Shown: positions 8,540-17,696, numbered from the stretch's first letter. The stretch: 64,000 nt of DNA from Ochrobactrum sp. BTU1 (GCA_018798825.1 CP076355.1:1208001-1272000); one strand, 5' to 3'. Notes: generated by a model not told the origin, from the letters alone. Program-made: numbers and translations.

Positions 8540-10315
8540 ATGAAAATGACGACGGAAGAAGCGTTCGTAAAAGTCTTGCAGATGCATGGGATTGAACATG
8601 CATTCGGGATCATCGGCTCTGCAATGATGCCTGTTTCTGACCTATTTCCCAAGGCCGGCATTGCATTCTGGGATTGTGCACATGAGACCAATGCCGCACT
8701 GATCTGCGACGGCTATACAAGGGTGACCGGTAAAATGGGCATGGCGATCGCCCAGAACGGCCCGGGCGTGACCGGCTTCGTCACAGCCATCAAGACTGCC
8801 TACTGGAACCACACTCCAATGCTGCTCGTGACACCACAGGCAGCCAACAAGACCATAGGTCAGGGGGGCTTTCAAGAAGTTGAACAGATGGCGCTGTTTG
8901 AAGATATGGTTTGCTATCAGGAGGAGGTCCGCGATCCATCACGCATCCCGGAAGTTCTTAATCGTGTTATCGAGAAGGCATGGCGCGGCTGTGCGCCCGC
9001 ACAAATCAACGTTCCACGTGATTTCTGGACCCAGGTCATTGACGTTGATTTGCCCCAGATCGTGCGGCTTGAGCGGCCAAGTGGTGGACGCGACGCCATC
9101 GCTGAAGCCGCAAACCTTCTCACAGGCGCAAAATTCCCAGTTATTCTCAACGGTGCTGGTGTCGTTATCGGCAACGCGATCGCTGAATCCATAGCACTGG
9201 CCGAAAAGCTCGATGCGCCGGTTTGTTGTGGTTACCAGCATAACGATGCTTTTCCCGGTAGCCATCCGCTTTCGGTTGGACCACTTGGCTATAATGGTTC
9301 CAAAGCGGCTATGGAACTGATTGCCAAGGCTGATGTGGTTCTGGCACTTGGGACCCGGCTCAATCCATTTTCAACGCTACCTGGATACGGAATTGATTAT
9401 TGGCCCAAGGACGCCAAGATCATTCAGGTCGATATTAATCCAGACCGTATTGGCCTCACCAAAAAAATCACGATCGGCATTTGCGGCGATGCAAAGCAGG
9501 TCGCCCAACAGATCTTTGAACAGCTTGGAGCGAATGCTGGAAATGCCGGCCGCGACGAACGCAGGCAAATGATTCACCAGCGCAAATCGGCGTGGCTGCA
9601 ACAGCTATCGTCGATGGATCATGAAGATGATGATCCAGGCACGCAATGGAATTCGGATGCCCGTGAGCGCGAGAAACAACGAATGTCGCCGCGACAGGCA
9701 TGGCGCGCAATTCAGGCCGGAATGCCTAAGAATGCAATTATGTCTACAGATATCGGGAACAACTGCGCAATTGGCAATGCCTACCCAACTTTTGAAGAAG
9801 GACGCAGATATCTGGCACCGGGAATGTTCGGGCCATGTGGATATGGCTTTCCATCAATCGTTGGTGCCAAAATAGGACAGCCCGATACGCCTGTTGTGGG
9901 TTTCGCGGGCGATGGTGCTTTCGGAATCTCTATGAACGAAATGACGTCCATCGGCCGCATTGGGTGGCCGGCAATTACAATGGTTATCTTCCGCAACTAT
10001 CAATGGGGTGCGGAAAAGCGCAATACAACGCTTTGGTACGACAATAACTTCGTGGGGACTGAGCTCAATCCAAACCTAAGCTACGCGAAGGTTGCAGATG
10101 GTTGCGGTCTTAAAGGTGTCATGGTCGATACCCAACATTCATTGACCGAGGCATTGGAAAAAGCAATCGACGAACAGGCCAACGGCATAACGACCTTTAT
10201 CGAGGTTATTCTAAATCAGGAATTGGGCGAGCCTTTCCGGCGTGACGCTATGAAAAAGCCCGTTATCGTCGCCGGGATTGATAAGTCTGATATGCGAGCA
10301 CAAATGCCTGTTTAG
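8540..10315 (+). CDS. xsc: Sulfoacetaldehyde acetyltransferase
   Basis: A 591-aa thiamine-diphosphate enzyme that converts sulfoacetaldehyde plus phosphate to acetyl phosphate and sulfite, releasing the sulfonate sulfur. N-terminal ThDP (PYR) domain: FGIIGSAMMPVSD and the WDCAHETNAAL stretch with the activating Glu. Central domain: about 190-330. C-terminal PP domain: the GDGAFGISMNE motif that binds Mg-ThDP, followed by IFRNYQWGAEKRN. Length and motifs match Xsc closely rather than acetolactate synthase. ATG 8540 follows GAAAGG. A strong hairpin separates it from pta, suggesting it is made in excess over Pta. Confidence 0.95.
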   Translation: MKMTTEEAFVKVLQMHGIEHAFGIIGSAMMPVSDLFPKAGIAFWDCAHETNAALICDGYTRVTGKMGMAIAQNGPGVTGFVTAIKTAYWNHTPMLLVTPQAANKTIGQGGFQEVEQMALFEDMVCYQEEVRDPSRIPEVLNRVIEKAWRGCAPAQINVPRDFWTQVIDVDLPQIVRLERPSGGRDAIAEAANLLTGAKFPVILNGAGVVIGNAIAESIALAEKLDAPVCCGYQHNDAFPGSHPLSVGPLGYNGSKAAMELIAKADVVLALGTRLNPFSTLPGYGIDYWPKDAKIIQVDINPDRIGLTKKITIGICGDAKQVAQQIFEQLGANAGNAGRDERRQMIHQRKSAWLQQLSSMDHEDDDPGTQWNSDAREREKQRMSPRQAWRAIQAGMPKNAIMSTDIGNNCAIGNAYPTFEEGRRYLAPGMFGPCGYGFPSIVGAKIGQPDTPVVGFAGDGAFGISMNEMTSIGRIGWPAITMVIFRNYQWGAEKRNTTLWYDNNFVGTELNPNLSYAKVADGCGLKGVMVDTQHSLTEALEKAIDEQANGITTFIEVILNQELGEPFRRDAMKKPVIVAGIDKSDMRAQMPV

Positions 10316-10322
10316 CGATCTT

Positions 10323-10348
10323 GCCGGGAGGTCTTCCTCCCGGCTTTT
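10323..10348 (+). terminator. Intrinsic terminator/attenuator between xsc and pta
   Basis: Perfect 9-bp arms GCCGGGAGG (10323-10331) and CCTCCCGGC (10336-10344) with a TCTT loop are followed by TTTT and then C. It sits 8 bp after the xsc stop and 16 bp before the pta start. The short T-tract suggests partial read-through. Confidence 0.75.
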
Positions 10349-10363
10349 CAATGAGATTTTGCC

Positions 10364-11374
10364 ATGCTTCCTTTGGAAAATATTCTCGAAAAAGCCCGAT
10401 TAAAGCCTGGTCACATTGTGCTGGCCGAAGGCGAAGACCCGCGTATCATCGAAGCCGCATTGCGTGCTGAACACGAGAGGATTGCGCGTATTACCCTGCT
10501 GGGTTCTAAAGATATTATCATCGAAAAGCTCGGTGGCGGACGCATAAATGTCCTTGACCCGGTCACGTCGAATAAAAATGCCTCCTATGCACAGCAACTC
10601 TATCAGTTGCGGCAACCCAGAGGGATGACAGAACATCAAGCAGAGGCGATCGTCAGGACGCCGCTGGGTTTCGCCGCTATGATGGTACGTACAGGTGATG
10701 CGGATGGAACACTTGCCGGTGCAGTCGCGACGACAGCCGAAGTCGTCCGCCATGCTTTGCAGATTATCGGCAAGGCAGAGGGAGCGAGCCTGGTATCGAG
10801 TTTTTTTCTAATGCTGCTCTGCCAATCACATCATCAGAAAAAAGGTGCCTTGATTTTTGCTGATTGTGGTCTTGTCATCGAACCCGATTGTACAGAATTG
10901 GCCGAAATCGCAATACAATCCGCAGACTCTTATAAGCAGTTGACTGGAAAGGACTCCGCAGTTGCAATGCTCTCCTTCTCAACAAGCGGGAGCGCTGCGC
11001 ATGAACGGGTTTCAAAAGTTGTTCAGGCCACAGATCGGGTGCGTGCCAGCAGACCAGATCTTTGCATCGATGGGGAAATACAATTTGACACTGCATTTGT
11101 CGAAGCAATAAGCCACACCAAGTCACCGGCTTCGCCGCTAAAAGGCAATGCGAGTGTTTTCGTGTTTCCCAACTTAGAGTCTGCCAACATTGGATATAAG
11201 ATTGCCCAGCGCATTGGCGGTGCACAAGCCATTGGTCCGGTGCTTCAAGGCCTTGCCAGACCCGCAAACGATCTCTCCCGGGGATGTAGCGCCGATGATA
11301 TATTTCATATGATCGCAGTCACTGTAAATCAGGCGAGCAAAGTGGTATCCAATAAACCTCAATCATTGATCTGA
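10364..11374 (+). CDS. pta: Phosphate acetyltransferase
   Basis: This is the short form (336 aa) of Pta, lacking the N-terminal regulatory domain of the long enterobacterial type. It converts the acetyl phosphate made by Xsc into acetyl-CoA, finishing carbon assimilation from taurine. Visible family segments are VLAEGEDPRIIEAA at the N-terminus, MMVRTGDADGTLAGAV near residue 110, and the C-terminal NIGYKIAQRIGGAQAIGPVLQG region (about residues 270-295), which forms part of the CoA/phosphate site. It is the last gene of the taurine operon, downstream of an attenuator. Confidence 0.93.
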   Translation: MLPLENILEKARLKPGHIVLAEGEDPRIIEAALRAEHERIARITLLGSKDIIIEKLGGGRINVLDPVTSNKNASYAQQLYQLRQPRGMTEHQAEAIVRTPLGFAAMMVRTGDADGTLAGAVATTAEVVRHALQIIGKAEGASLVSSFFLMLLCQSHHQKKGALIFADCGLVIEPDCTELAEIAIQSADSYKQLTGKDSAVAMLSFSTSGSAAHERVSKVVQATDRVRASRPDLCIDGEIQFDTAFVEAISHTKSPASPLKGNASVFVFPNLESANIGYKIAQRIGGAQAIGPVLQGLARPANDLSRGCSADDIFHMIAVTVNQASKVVSNKPQSLI

Positions 11375-11560
11375 AAACTAGCTAGTCAGCATTTAGAGCT
11401 CAACTATACAACCTTCCCTGTATTGGAGATGTATGAGATCGTCGGTCGGTCGGAGATTGAAATCGATGGTCATTTCGCCAAACATAGCAAGAAACTAAAA
11501 TCGCACCCTCCCGCTCGACGCCCCCACACTCGGATGAAAGTGCTTTTTGAGCAAGAGCTG

Positions 11561-11965
11561 CTACTTAGCCCATCGACCTTCATAAATAAAAGCCGGTGCT
11601 TTTTCGATTTCCTCTTTGGTAGAATTCATTACCGCTGACCATTTTTTTTCGTCATCAAAATAGGTTATGTCTACTGCATCAGGACGGACGACGACAAATT
11701 TCTCACCAACTCCCAAAAACCCTCCTACCGACACTATATATCCTGAAAGTTGACCATCAGAGAGGATGAGATCCTTGATTTGGCCAATGTTCGTATTGTC
11801 TCCATTCAAGATGTTGAGACCAATCAGATTATAGCTCAAAACATCTGTTGGCTTTGCCGTGACAAACACTTCGGTATCAGTTTCCTCTGTCATTGTGGCA
11901 GTCTGCGCGTTTGCAAATGCAACCATTGCAAGAGCGGCAGTAGCAGACAGGATAATACGACGCAT
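11561..11965 (-). CDS. Exported PRC-barrel domain protein
   Basis: A 134-aa protein with a signal peptide (RRIILSATAALAMVAFANA|QT) and one PRC-barrel domain (about 40-125, including DVLSYNLIGLNILNGDNTNIGQIKDLI split around residues 40-66 and YIVSVGGFLGVGEKFV). Exported PRC-barrel proteins are abundant in Brucella and Ochrobactrum, with poorly known roles in envelope or membrane-surface binding. ATG 11965 is preferred over ATG 11971 because GGAG lies 7 nt before it. It is monocistronic and faces the taurine operon. Confidence 0.8.
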   Translation of the reverse strand: MRRIILSATAALAMVAFANAQTATMTEETDTEVFVTAKPTDVLSYNLIGLNILNGDNTNIGQIKDLILSDGQLSGYIVSVGGFLGVGEKFVVVRPDAVDITYFDDEKKWSAVMNSTKEEIEKAPAFIYEGRWAK

Positions 11966-12237
11966 CAACATTCTCCAGAACAGTATTATGGTGTTGTTGT
12001 TACTGTCAGAATGCAATCGAAGGGACATTTGTTCCATGAGATGAAGGACGCTCTCGCCATAAACTTATCTGCGCCGCGCCCCCCTCAAGAGCCAGCAGTT
12101 CAGGATCGGATGACACCTCCCGTAAAGACACAGGCGGTAACTTTACGTTACTGGAAATAACGATAATTCCCTTCAACGACCCACCAGCACTCCGCTAGAT
12201 GTTCCTCCCCCCTCCAATAACCAATGATGTTAATTCT

Positions 12238-13074
12238 ATGAATGATAAATACACATTGCCGGATCTGAGCGGCGTTCTCCCTATCCGACCGGTTCAGGTG
12301 AAAAGGCATGGCTTTGCGGATAGATGGAAGTTGTTATTCCTTGCCATTACCTTCGCAATCATCTCCCTTGTCGTAACAGTCCTCTGGGGACCAGGACTTT
12401 ACTCGGATTACCTGATCAAAAAAGACCCGCTTATAATTGAAGATTCCACCATTTTTGATGGAAGCTGCCGTTCCAGGAAAATGATCACTGACTGCAAGGC
12501 AACGCTTTCCTATCGCTACGAGGGCGAAACCAAGCTTAAATCCGTCGACTTTTCCTTCGTGAGCCTATCTAGCGGTGATTATGAGACCGAGGTGGTTGTT
12601 GAGAAATCGAACCCCAACAATGCCACACTCACATTGGCACTCGACGAATTCTGGAACCGCCTCGGCGTCGGCATCGCCCTTGTCGGCATCATGTTGGGCT
12701 GTTCGATACTGTTCATAAATCGTTTTCTGCAGATTTCGAGGGCCATATCTGCAAGTAAGAAGGCCTCAGAGCTAACGCTTGACTGGGCGAAGATCGTGTC
12801 GCGCAAAGACAGCATGGGTCGCACTAAAGTTGGCTACATCCCGCAACTCGCAGCCCACAAAAAGCGGACGATACTCTCAAGCTTTGGCAAAGCCGAGACA
12901 CCTTATCTCTACTATGACGCGAAAAACGACGAAACATATGGTCTTGTGGCGGCTCACCCCTATGACACTTTGCCCATCCTCTTGGACGATCAATTTGCGC
13001 GTCTTGAGCTTACTTCAGTTGAGATCGAACAGCTGCAGCAGGCGCTCAACAGTCGTCTGAACAAGCCTGATTAA
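12238..13074 (+). CDS. Membrane protein with two TM segments, unknown
   Basis: A protein of about 278 aa with one transmembrane helix near residues 35-58 (FLAITFAIISLVVTVLWG) and another near 150-172 (VGIALVGIMLGCSILFI). Between them lies a roughly 90-residue extracytoplasmic domain with two cysteines (GSCRSRKMITDCKA). The C-terminal 110 residues are cytoplasmic and end in a helix (SVEIEQLQQALNSRL). The topology resembles DUF3592-type proteins, but I do not recognise the family. The ATG at 12199 is an alternative start; neither has a clear SD. Confidence 0.65.
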   Translation: MNDKYTLPDLSGVLPIRPVQVKRHGFADRWKLLFLAITFAIISLVVTVLWGPGLYSDYLIKKDPLIIEDSTIFDGSCRSRKMITDCKATLSYRYEGETKLKSVDFSFVSLSSGDYETEVVVEKSNPNNATLTLALDEFWNRLGVGIALVGIMLGCSILFINRFLQISRAISASKKASELTLDWAKIVSRKDSMGRTKVGYIPQLAAHKKRTILSSFGKAETPYLYYDAKNDETYGLVAAHPYDTLPILLDDQFARLELTSVEIEQLQQALNSRLNKPD

Positions 13075-13081
13075 TAATTTT

Positions 13082-13111
13082 AACGCCAATTCGGAAAACG
13101 GGGTTGGCGTT
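13082..13111 (+). terminator. Hairpin after the two-TM membrane protein gene
   Basis: Arms AACGCCAA (13082-13089) and TTGGCGTT (13104-13111) lie 8 bp after the stop codon. The following sequence is only weakly T-rich, so termination is likely but not certain. Confidence 0.5.
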
Positions 13112-13182
13112 TCAAACACCCCTTGTCGAAACAAGGGTCTGATACATATCAGTCATCATCGTATCAGACACGGAGTACAGAC

Positions 13183-13431
13183 ATGGGTGACGCAGGGGTA
13201 GGCTGGATTGCTGCAATTATTATTGGCGGCCTTGCCGGGTGGATCGCATCTAGTTTCATGAACAGCGATACCGGAATCTTGATGAATATCATTCTTGGTA
13301 TTGTCGGCGCCGCTATTGCGAGCTTCATTTTCGGCTTTCTTGGTGTTTCTTTTGGCGGTTGGCTCGGTTATCTCGTTGCAGGATTTGTCGGGGCCTGTAT
13401 CCTTATATGGGTGGGACGGGCGATCAGTTGA
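13183..13431 (+). CDS. GlsB/YeaQ/YmgE-family small membrane protein
   Basis: An 82-aa, almost entirely hydrophobic protein with three membrane helices and the glycine-rich pattern of the transglycosylase-associated (GlsB/YeaQ/YmgE) family: an IIIGGLAGWIAS start, an ILGIVGAAIASFIFGFLG middle and a YLVAGFVGACILIW end. Members are stress-induced inner-membrane proteins of uncertain function. CGGAG is 7 nt before ATG 13183; the longer in-frame extension back to 13123 is polar and lacks an RBS. An intrinsic terminator follows at 13452. Confidence 0.85.
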   Translation: MGDAGVGWIAAIIIGGLAGWIASSFMNSDTGILMNIILGIVGAAIASFIFGFLGVSFGGWLGYLVAGFVGACILIWVGRAIS

Positions 13432-13451
13432 CGATTTGAAGGCAATTCGGA

Positions 13452-13476
13452 AGCCCCACCGCATGGGGCTTTTTCT
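13452..13476 (+). terminator. Intrinsic terminator after the GlsB-family gene
   Basis: The AGCCCCA (13452-13458) and TGGGGCT (13464-13470) arms with a 5-nt loop are followed by TTTTTCTT. This is a classical Rho-independent terminator 20 bp after the stop. Confidence 0.85.
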
Positions 13477-13609
13477 TATTTAACTTGGCATCCTTCGCAA
13501 TCCGCCTTTCCGCTTTGATGAATAAGTACAGATCAGACGCCTTTTACGTTGAAACGCGTTAGTCATTCCGTCTATTAAAGATGGCTTAGACCGTTTGCGG
13601 AGTGCTGGG

Positions 13610-14926
13610 GTGATACGGATACTGTTTCTTCTGCTTGGTCGGGAGATCATACAACGGCATTGGAGAACATTGCTTGCGATCTCGATCCTTTGGATCATCG
13701 GCGGAGCACTGATCATCATCGATGCACTCGACGGCGAAACAGTTATTTCTGCACGGCTTTTTGGCTATTTTCTGTTGCCCGAAGCCGCACTGTGCCTGTT
13801 TGCAGCCTTCGCCAGTTACGGCACTGCGCGCCGAATGCGTATTGTGCAGGGCGTAGCCCTGCTCGGTGTTAGCGTATTGATCATCAGCTCCACTCCTGCG
13901 AGCAATTTCGCACTCGCCGTGTTGTTCGGGCTTTGCTTTCTCATAGACGGAATTGTGCGAATTGGCAGTGCTTGGGTCGTTCGTTATCCACGCTGGAAAG
14001 TTGGCCTTATCGGCGGTATCGTCGAAGTATTACTGGCAATCGCCACGCTTCAACCCTGGCCGACATGGTATGAAGGCACGGTTGGCACCAATGTCGGAGC
14101 AGTGCTGGTCTTAACCGGAATTGGGCTGTTGAACATTGCATTCCGGATCAAGCGTCTAGAGGATGGCGCGTCTCTTACCAGCATATTGAGCAGAAATCCG
14201 TTTAATCAGCGTGCAGCTCAGCTCTATCGCAAGCGCAATGCGCGAAATCGTAAGCAACTTACCGTTCATGTCTGGACGCCAACCGGCACCGCAATGACGT
14301 CTTTACGACAGCGAGCAATCAACCGATATATCGCCGCTGTCGATAGCAGCGGTGTAATTTCTACCGGCCATGCTGCATTGGAAATGTCGCCTGATCTATA
14401 TATCAGCCACTATCCAGCCGCCGAGATTGACCGCAACCCCGACGAATTCACCCGTACTTTACGAGCCACTGCAGACAATAACGTACCCGGTCGCTTTCTC
14501 CCCAGCTATGCGGTTGAGTCGGGCGAATGGTGCCCCTCGACGGTCCAGGTTGAAATTAAAAACATCGATGCAGCTCGACTTCGCACTTTTTGGAAACACT
14601 ATCGCGCCAACGACACATATAACCTCACGAACAGAAATTGCTCCAGCGCAGTTGCAGACGCACTTGATGCAGCTCTTGAGGGTGTTTATCGCGAATATAG
14701 ATGGCCCGTTTTCAGAGCTTTGCAGGCAATTGTATTCCCTGAATTGTGGGCGGCAGGGTTGATGCGCAAACGTGCGGAATCGATGGCCTGGACGCCCGGT
14801 CTCGTGCTTGATTACGCGCGAGCGTTATCGGCCTTGGTCGACTCTTCTGGAAGAAGATCGCATAAGCAAAGCTTCCGTCTGGTGAAAAAGTATTCTCGGC
14901 GCAAATCCAAAGCATCGATTGGGTGA
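13610..14926 (+). CDS. HdeD-like membrane protein fused to a papain-like (LRAT/NlpC-type) domain
   Basis: A 438-aa protein. Residues about 15-185 form six hydrophobic helices in the pattern of the HdeD/DUF308 acid-stress family (RTLLAISILWIIGGALII; VGAVLVLTGIGLLNIAF). Residues about 215-420 are soluble and carry GHAALEM with H254 and, later, NRNCSSAVADAL with C344. The His-before-Cys order and surrounding pattern fit circularly permuted papain-like folds (LRAT, YiiX or DUF4105-like), so a membrane-anchored peptidase, amidase or acyltransferase activity is possible. Start: GTG 13610 has GGAG exactly 7 nt upstream; the TTG at 13595 is less likely. No partner gene is evident. Confidence 0.7.
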   Translation: MIRILFLLLGREIIQRHWRTLLAISILWIIGGALIIIDALDGETVISARLFGYFLLPEAALCLFAAFASYGTARRMRIVQGVALLGVSVLIISSTPASNFALAVLFGLCFLIDGIVRIGSAWVVRYPRWKVGLIGGIVEVLLAIATLQPWPTWYEGTVGTNVGAVLVLTGIGLLNIAFRIKRLEDGASLTSILSRNPFNQRAAQLYRKRNARNRKQLTVHVWTPTGTAMTSLRQRAINRYIAAVDSSGVISTGHAALEMSPDLYISHYPAAEIDRNPDEFTRTLRATADNNVPGRFLPSYAVESGEWCPSTVQVEIKNIDAARLRTFWKHYRANDTYNLTNRNCSSAVADALDAALEGVYREYRWPVFRALQAIVFPELWAAGLMRKRAESMAWTPGLVLDYARALSALVDSSGRRSHKQSFRLVKKYSRRKSKASIG

Positions 14927-15038
14927 AACGTAAAGCACTCTAGCAGCGCGTCATGCCACCTCATTTAACTTGAATATTTTACTCATCTTAAATAGGTTTG
15001 ATTGAACAAAATCGTTGTATCAATCGGGTGAAATCATC

Positions 15039-15911
15039 GTGTGTTTTTCCATTCGTGTGCCCTCCGGCACCATAAAATTTCTACTCACCTTAATAGCCTT
15101 TAGCGCTTTTCAACAACCAACTGCTGTTGCACAAGTCAAAGAAGCCACACGGATCGTTTCACTCGGCCCCGACGTAACCGAAATCATTTATGCGCTGGGT
15201 GCAGGAGACAAAATTATAGCCGTTGATCGGAGCAGCAAATATCCGAGCGAAGCAACTGATAAAACAAATGTTGGCTATCGTCGCAGCTTGTCGCCAGAAG
15301 GCATCTTGACCCTCAACACCGATCTCATCATTGCATCCGAAGACATTGGTCCGCCGGAAGCGACAGATGTGCTTAACCAATCAGCTGTCGAGATCCTCTA
15401 TATTCCAGTCGATAACAGTCGTTCAGGCCTGATTAAGAAGATCGGGCTTATTGCGAAACGCCTCAACCTTGTGAAGCAGGGTGAGACTCTGACCCAGAAA
15501 GTCATCGACGACTTCGACGCCGCCACAGCTTACGCAAGCGAGCTATCGCAGGAGAAACAAAAGAAAGTCGTCTTCTTTCATGGCCTGGCCCGACTGAGCG
15601 GTGCGGGTAGCGACACGGCCGCCGACGCTTTCATTCGATATGCAGGCGGGATCAATCCGCTGTCGGTCTATTCCGGTTATAAACCAGTCTCGGAAGAATG
15701 GCTCGTCAAGGCCGAGCCGGACGTCGTTTTGATGCTTTCCGACGGAAACGGCGGTCCATCCCGCCAAGACGTTTTCTCCCATAAAGCGTTGCAGCAAACC
15801 CCGGCTGCGAAAAACCAGTCTCTTGTGGTGTTGGAAGGGCCATATATGCTCGGATTTGGACCGCGCACTGCAGAGGCAATCCGAAAACTGGCCGCCGCAC
15901 TCTACGACTAG
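15039..15911 (+). CDS. hmuT: Haem/cobalamin-type periplasmic binding protein (HmuT-like)
   Basis: A class III periplasmic binding protein of about 290 aa. It has a signal peptide ending near PTAVAQ, then RIVSLGPDVTEIIYALGAGDKI, the standard start of haem, B12 and siderophore binders. Tyr residues fall at positions expected for haem ligation in HmuT (VGYRRSLSPEG), which favours haem over cobalamin. In a normal system it would deliver haem to HmuUV, but no permease or ATPase gene is next to it. The start is ambiguous: GTG 15039 and GTG 15057 are plausible, TTG 15015 less so. It ends in front of a bidirectional terminator. Confidence 0.75.
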   Translation: MCFSIRVPSGTIKFLLTLIAFSAFQQPTAVAQVKEATRIVSLGPDVTEIIYALGAGDKIIAVDRSSKYPSEATDKTNVGYRRSLSPEGILTLNTDLIIASEDIGPPEATDVLNQSAVEILYIPVDNSRSGLIKKIGLIAKRLNLVKQGETLTQKVIDDFDAATAYASELSQEKQKKVVFFHGLARLSGAGSDTAADAFIRYAGGINPLSVYSGYKPVSEEWLVKAEPDVVLMLSDGNGGPSRQDVFSHKALQQTPAAKNQSLVVLEGPYMLGFGPRTAEAIRKLAAALYD

Positions 15912-15976
15912 GCATCGCTAAAAAATGGTTTATCGTGCGCTCTCCAGAAATCGGAAGCACGTTCGGAAGCAAAAAA

Positions 15977-16003
15977 GGCCCCTCCTTTGGAGGGGCCCTC
16001 TTT
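15977..16003. terminator. Bidirectional intrinsic terminator
   Basis: Arms GGCCCCTCC (15977-15985) and GGAGGGGCC (15989-15997) with a TTT loop are flanked by AAAAAA on the left and CTCTTT on the right. It can terminate both the rightward hmuT-like gene and the leftward aldehyde dehydrogenase gene. Confidence 0.88.
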
Positions 16004-16017
16004 ATTGATGAAAGTGA

Positions 16018-17532
16018 CTACTCAAAATCGTCTGGCAGTAGTTCCTTCGGAAAATTCTGATAGGAAACTGGACGCAGGAAGCGACGGATCGACATTGTAC
16101 CAACGCTAGTTGCGCCAAAGTTGGTTGAGGCCGGGTATGGTCCACCGTGTACCATGGAATCGACCACTTCAACACCGGTCGGAAAGCCGTTCACGAGAAC
16201 CCGGCCTGCCTTGCGCTCCAGAACTGGCAGGAGCCGCTGGGCAGATGAAATATCGCCATCATCCATGTGAATGGTCGTCGTCAATTGACCTTCGAAGCCG
16301 CGTGCGAGCTTTTCCATTTCAGCAACCGAACCGACCCGGATGACCAGCCCCAGAGGGCCAAATACTTCTTCGCCCAGAGAATGATCCGACAAGAAGCGTT
16401 CACCCGTCGTTTCAAACAGGTTCGGCGAAACCTGACGGCCGGACGACTCAGTTTCATAAAGCGGCTTGACCGCGTTGCGCGTATCAAAGCGCTCTTTACC
16501 CTCATGATATGCCTGCGCAATACCATCAGTTAGCATAGTCTGAGGAGCGACCTTCTTGAGACCTTCAACGGCTGCTGATGTAAAGCGATCAGCGTCAGCA
16601 CCATCCAGAACCACGGCGATGCCGGGATTGGTGCAGAACTGGCCTGCGCCCATGGTCAGCGAACCGGCCCAGCCCTGTCCAAGCGTTTCTGCACGCGCTT
16701 TCATGGCTTCTGGCAGCAGGAACATCGGGTTGACCGAACCAAGCTCACCGAAGAATGGAATTGGCTCAGGGCGCGCTGCGCAAAGGTCGAACAGTGCGCG
16801 TCCGCCGGCCAGCGAGCCGGTAAAGCCAACAGCCTTGATGTTTGGATTTTGAACCAACGCATGACCTACATCGCGGCGACCGCCTTGAATGAGCGAGAAG
16901 ACACCGGGGTGAATGCCCGTCTTGTCAATAGCGGCTGCAACAGCCTCAGCCACAATTTCACCCGTTCCAGGATGTGCAGAATGGCCCTTAACAACTACAG
17001 GACAACCGGCTGCGAGGGCTGCTGCGGTGTCGCCACCGGCAGTCGAAAACGCCATCGGGAAGTTCGATGCACCAAAAACCGCAACAGGTCCAATCGGACG
17101 CTGAACCAGGCGGATCTCTGGGCGCGGTGCAGGCTGGCGATCAGGCAGCGCTGCATCAAAACGGCGATCAAGATAGTCGCCCTTTTCGATGTGGTCAGCA
17201 AACAGACGCAGTTGGCCTGTGGTGCGGCCGGTTTCACCCTGTAGACGCGCTTCCGGCAAGCCGGTCTCCTGCGAGCCGATAATGACGATATCAGCAATGC
17301 GTGCTTCAATTTCATCGGCAATTGCACGCAGGAACGCGGCGCGCTCAGCGCGAGTCGAATAGCCATAGGACCAGAAAGCGTCTTCGGCTGCTTCGCACGC
17401 CCGATTCACCAGATCGACTGTACCGACTGCAAACGAATGCGCAGGCCCACTTGCTGGTGAAGATTGAAAAGTGCCGGCTCCATCGAGCCATTCGCCAGCA
17501 ACAAGGTGTTTTCCTTTGGGCGTAAATGCCAT
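16018..17532 (-). CDS. Alpha-ketoglutarate semialdehyde dehydrogenase (NADP+)
   Basis: A 504-aa aldehyde dehydrogenase of the alpha-KGSA/2,5-dioxovalerate branch: it has a short N-terminus, FGASNFPMAFS in the cofactor region, catalytic Glu in FGELGSVNP (E263) and catalytic Cys in GQFCTNPG (C300). It would oxidise alpha-ketoglutarate semialdehyde to 2-oxoglutarate, the last step of trans-4-hydroxyproline (or pentose/glucarate) degradation. The hydroxyproline assignment comes from the neighbouring DHDPS-family and Ldh2-family genes. AGGAGG lies 8 nt before ATG 17532; the frame extends upstream but without an RBS. It is divergent from the Ldh2 gene across a region with GTATAC boxes. Confidence 0.87.
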   Translation of the reverse strand: MAFTPKGKHLVAGEWLDGAGTFQSSPASGPAHSFAVGTVDLVNRACEAAEDAFWSYGYSTRAERAAFLRAIADEIEARIADIVIIGSQETGLPEARLQGETGRTTGQLRLFADHIEKGDYLDRRFDAALPDRQPAPRPEIRLVQRPIGPVAVFGASNFPMAFSTAGGDTAAALAAGCPVVVKGHSAHPGTGEIVAEAVAAAIDKTGIHPGVFSLIQGGRRDVGHALVQNPNIKAVGFTGSLAGGRALFDLCAARPEPIPFFGELGSVNPMFLLPEAMKARAETLGQGWAGSLTMGAGQFCTNPGIAVVLDGADADRFTSAAVEGLKKVAPQTMLTDGIAQAYHEGKERFDTRNAVKPLYETESSGRQVSPNLFETTGERFLSDHSLGEEVFGPLGLVIRVGSVAEMEKLARGFEGQLTTTIHMDDGDISSAQRLLPVLERKAGRVLVNGFPTGVEVVDSMVHGGPYPASTNFGATSVGTMSIRRFLRPVSYQNFPKELLPDDFE

Positions 17533-17609
17533 TCGTTCATCCTCCTGTAGAAATCGACGTACAATTAAGCCAGTATCCGGCTCCATCTAAATTGCACTTG
17601 CCTAACGAT

Positions 17610-17634
17610 TGTATACCCCGAATGTTTGTATACA
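17610..17634. promoter_or_regulatory. Paired GTATAC operator candidates
   Basis: TTGTATACC (17609-17617) and TTGTATACA (17626-17634) are two near-identical boxes with a 17-bp period in the gap between the divergent aldehyde dehydrogenase and Ldh2-family genes. TGTATACA is self-complementary and resembles sites of GntR (FadR-subfamily) regulators, one of which is encoded at 20007-20711. The link is inferred. Confidence 0.5.
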
Positions 17635-17696
17635 GTGTGTGCGCAAATATCAATTGCCTGTAGGGGCCTCCCGCCAGGCGCAGCCATGAAAGACGC

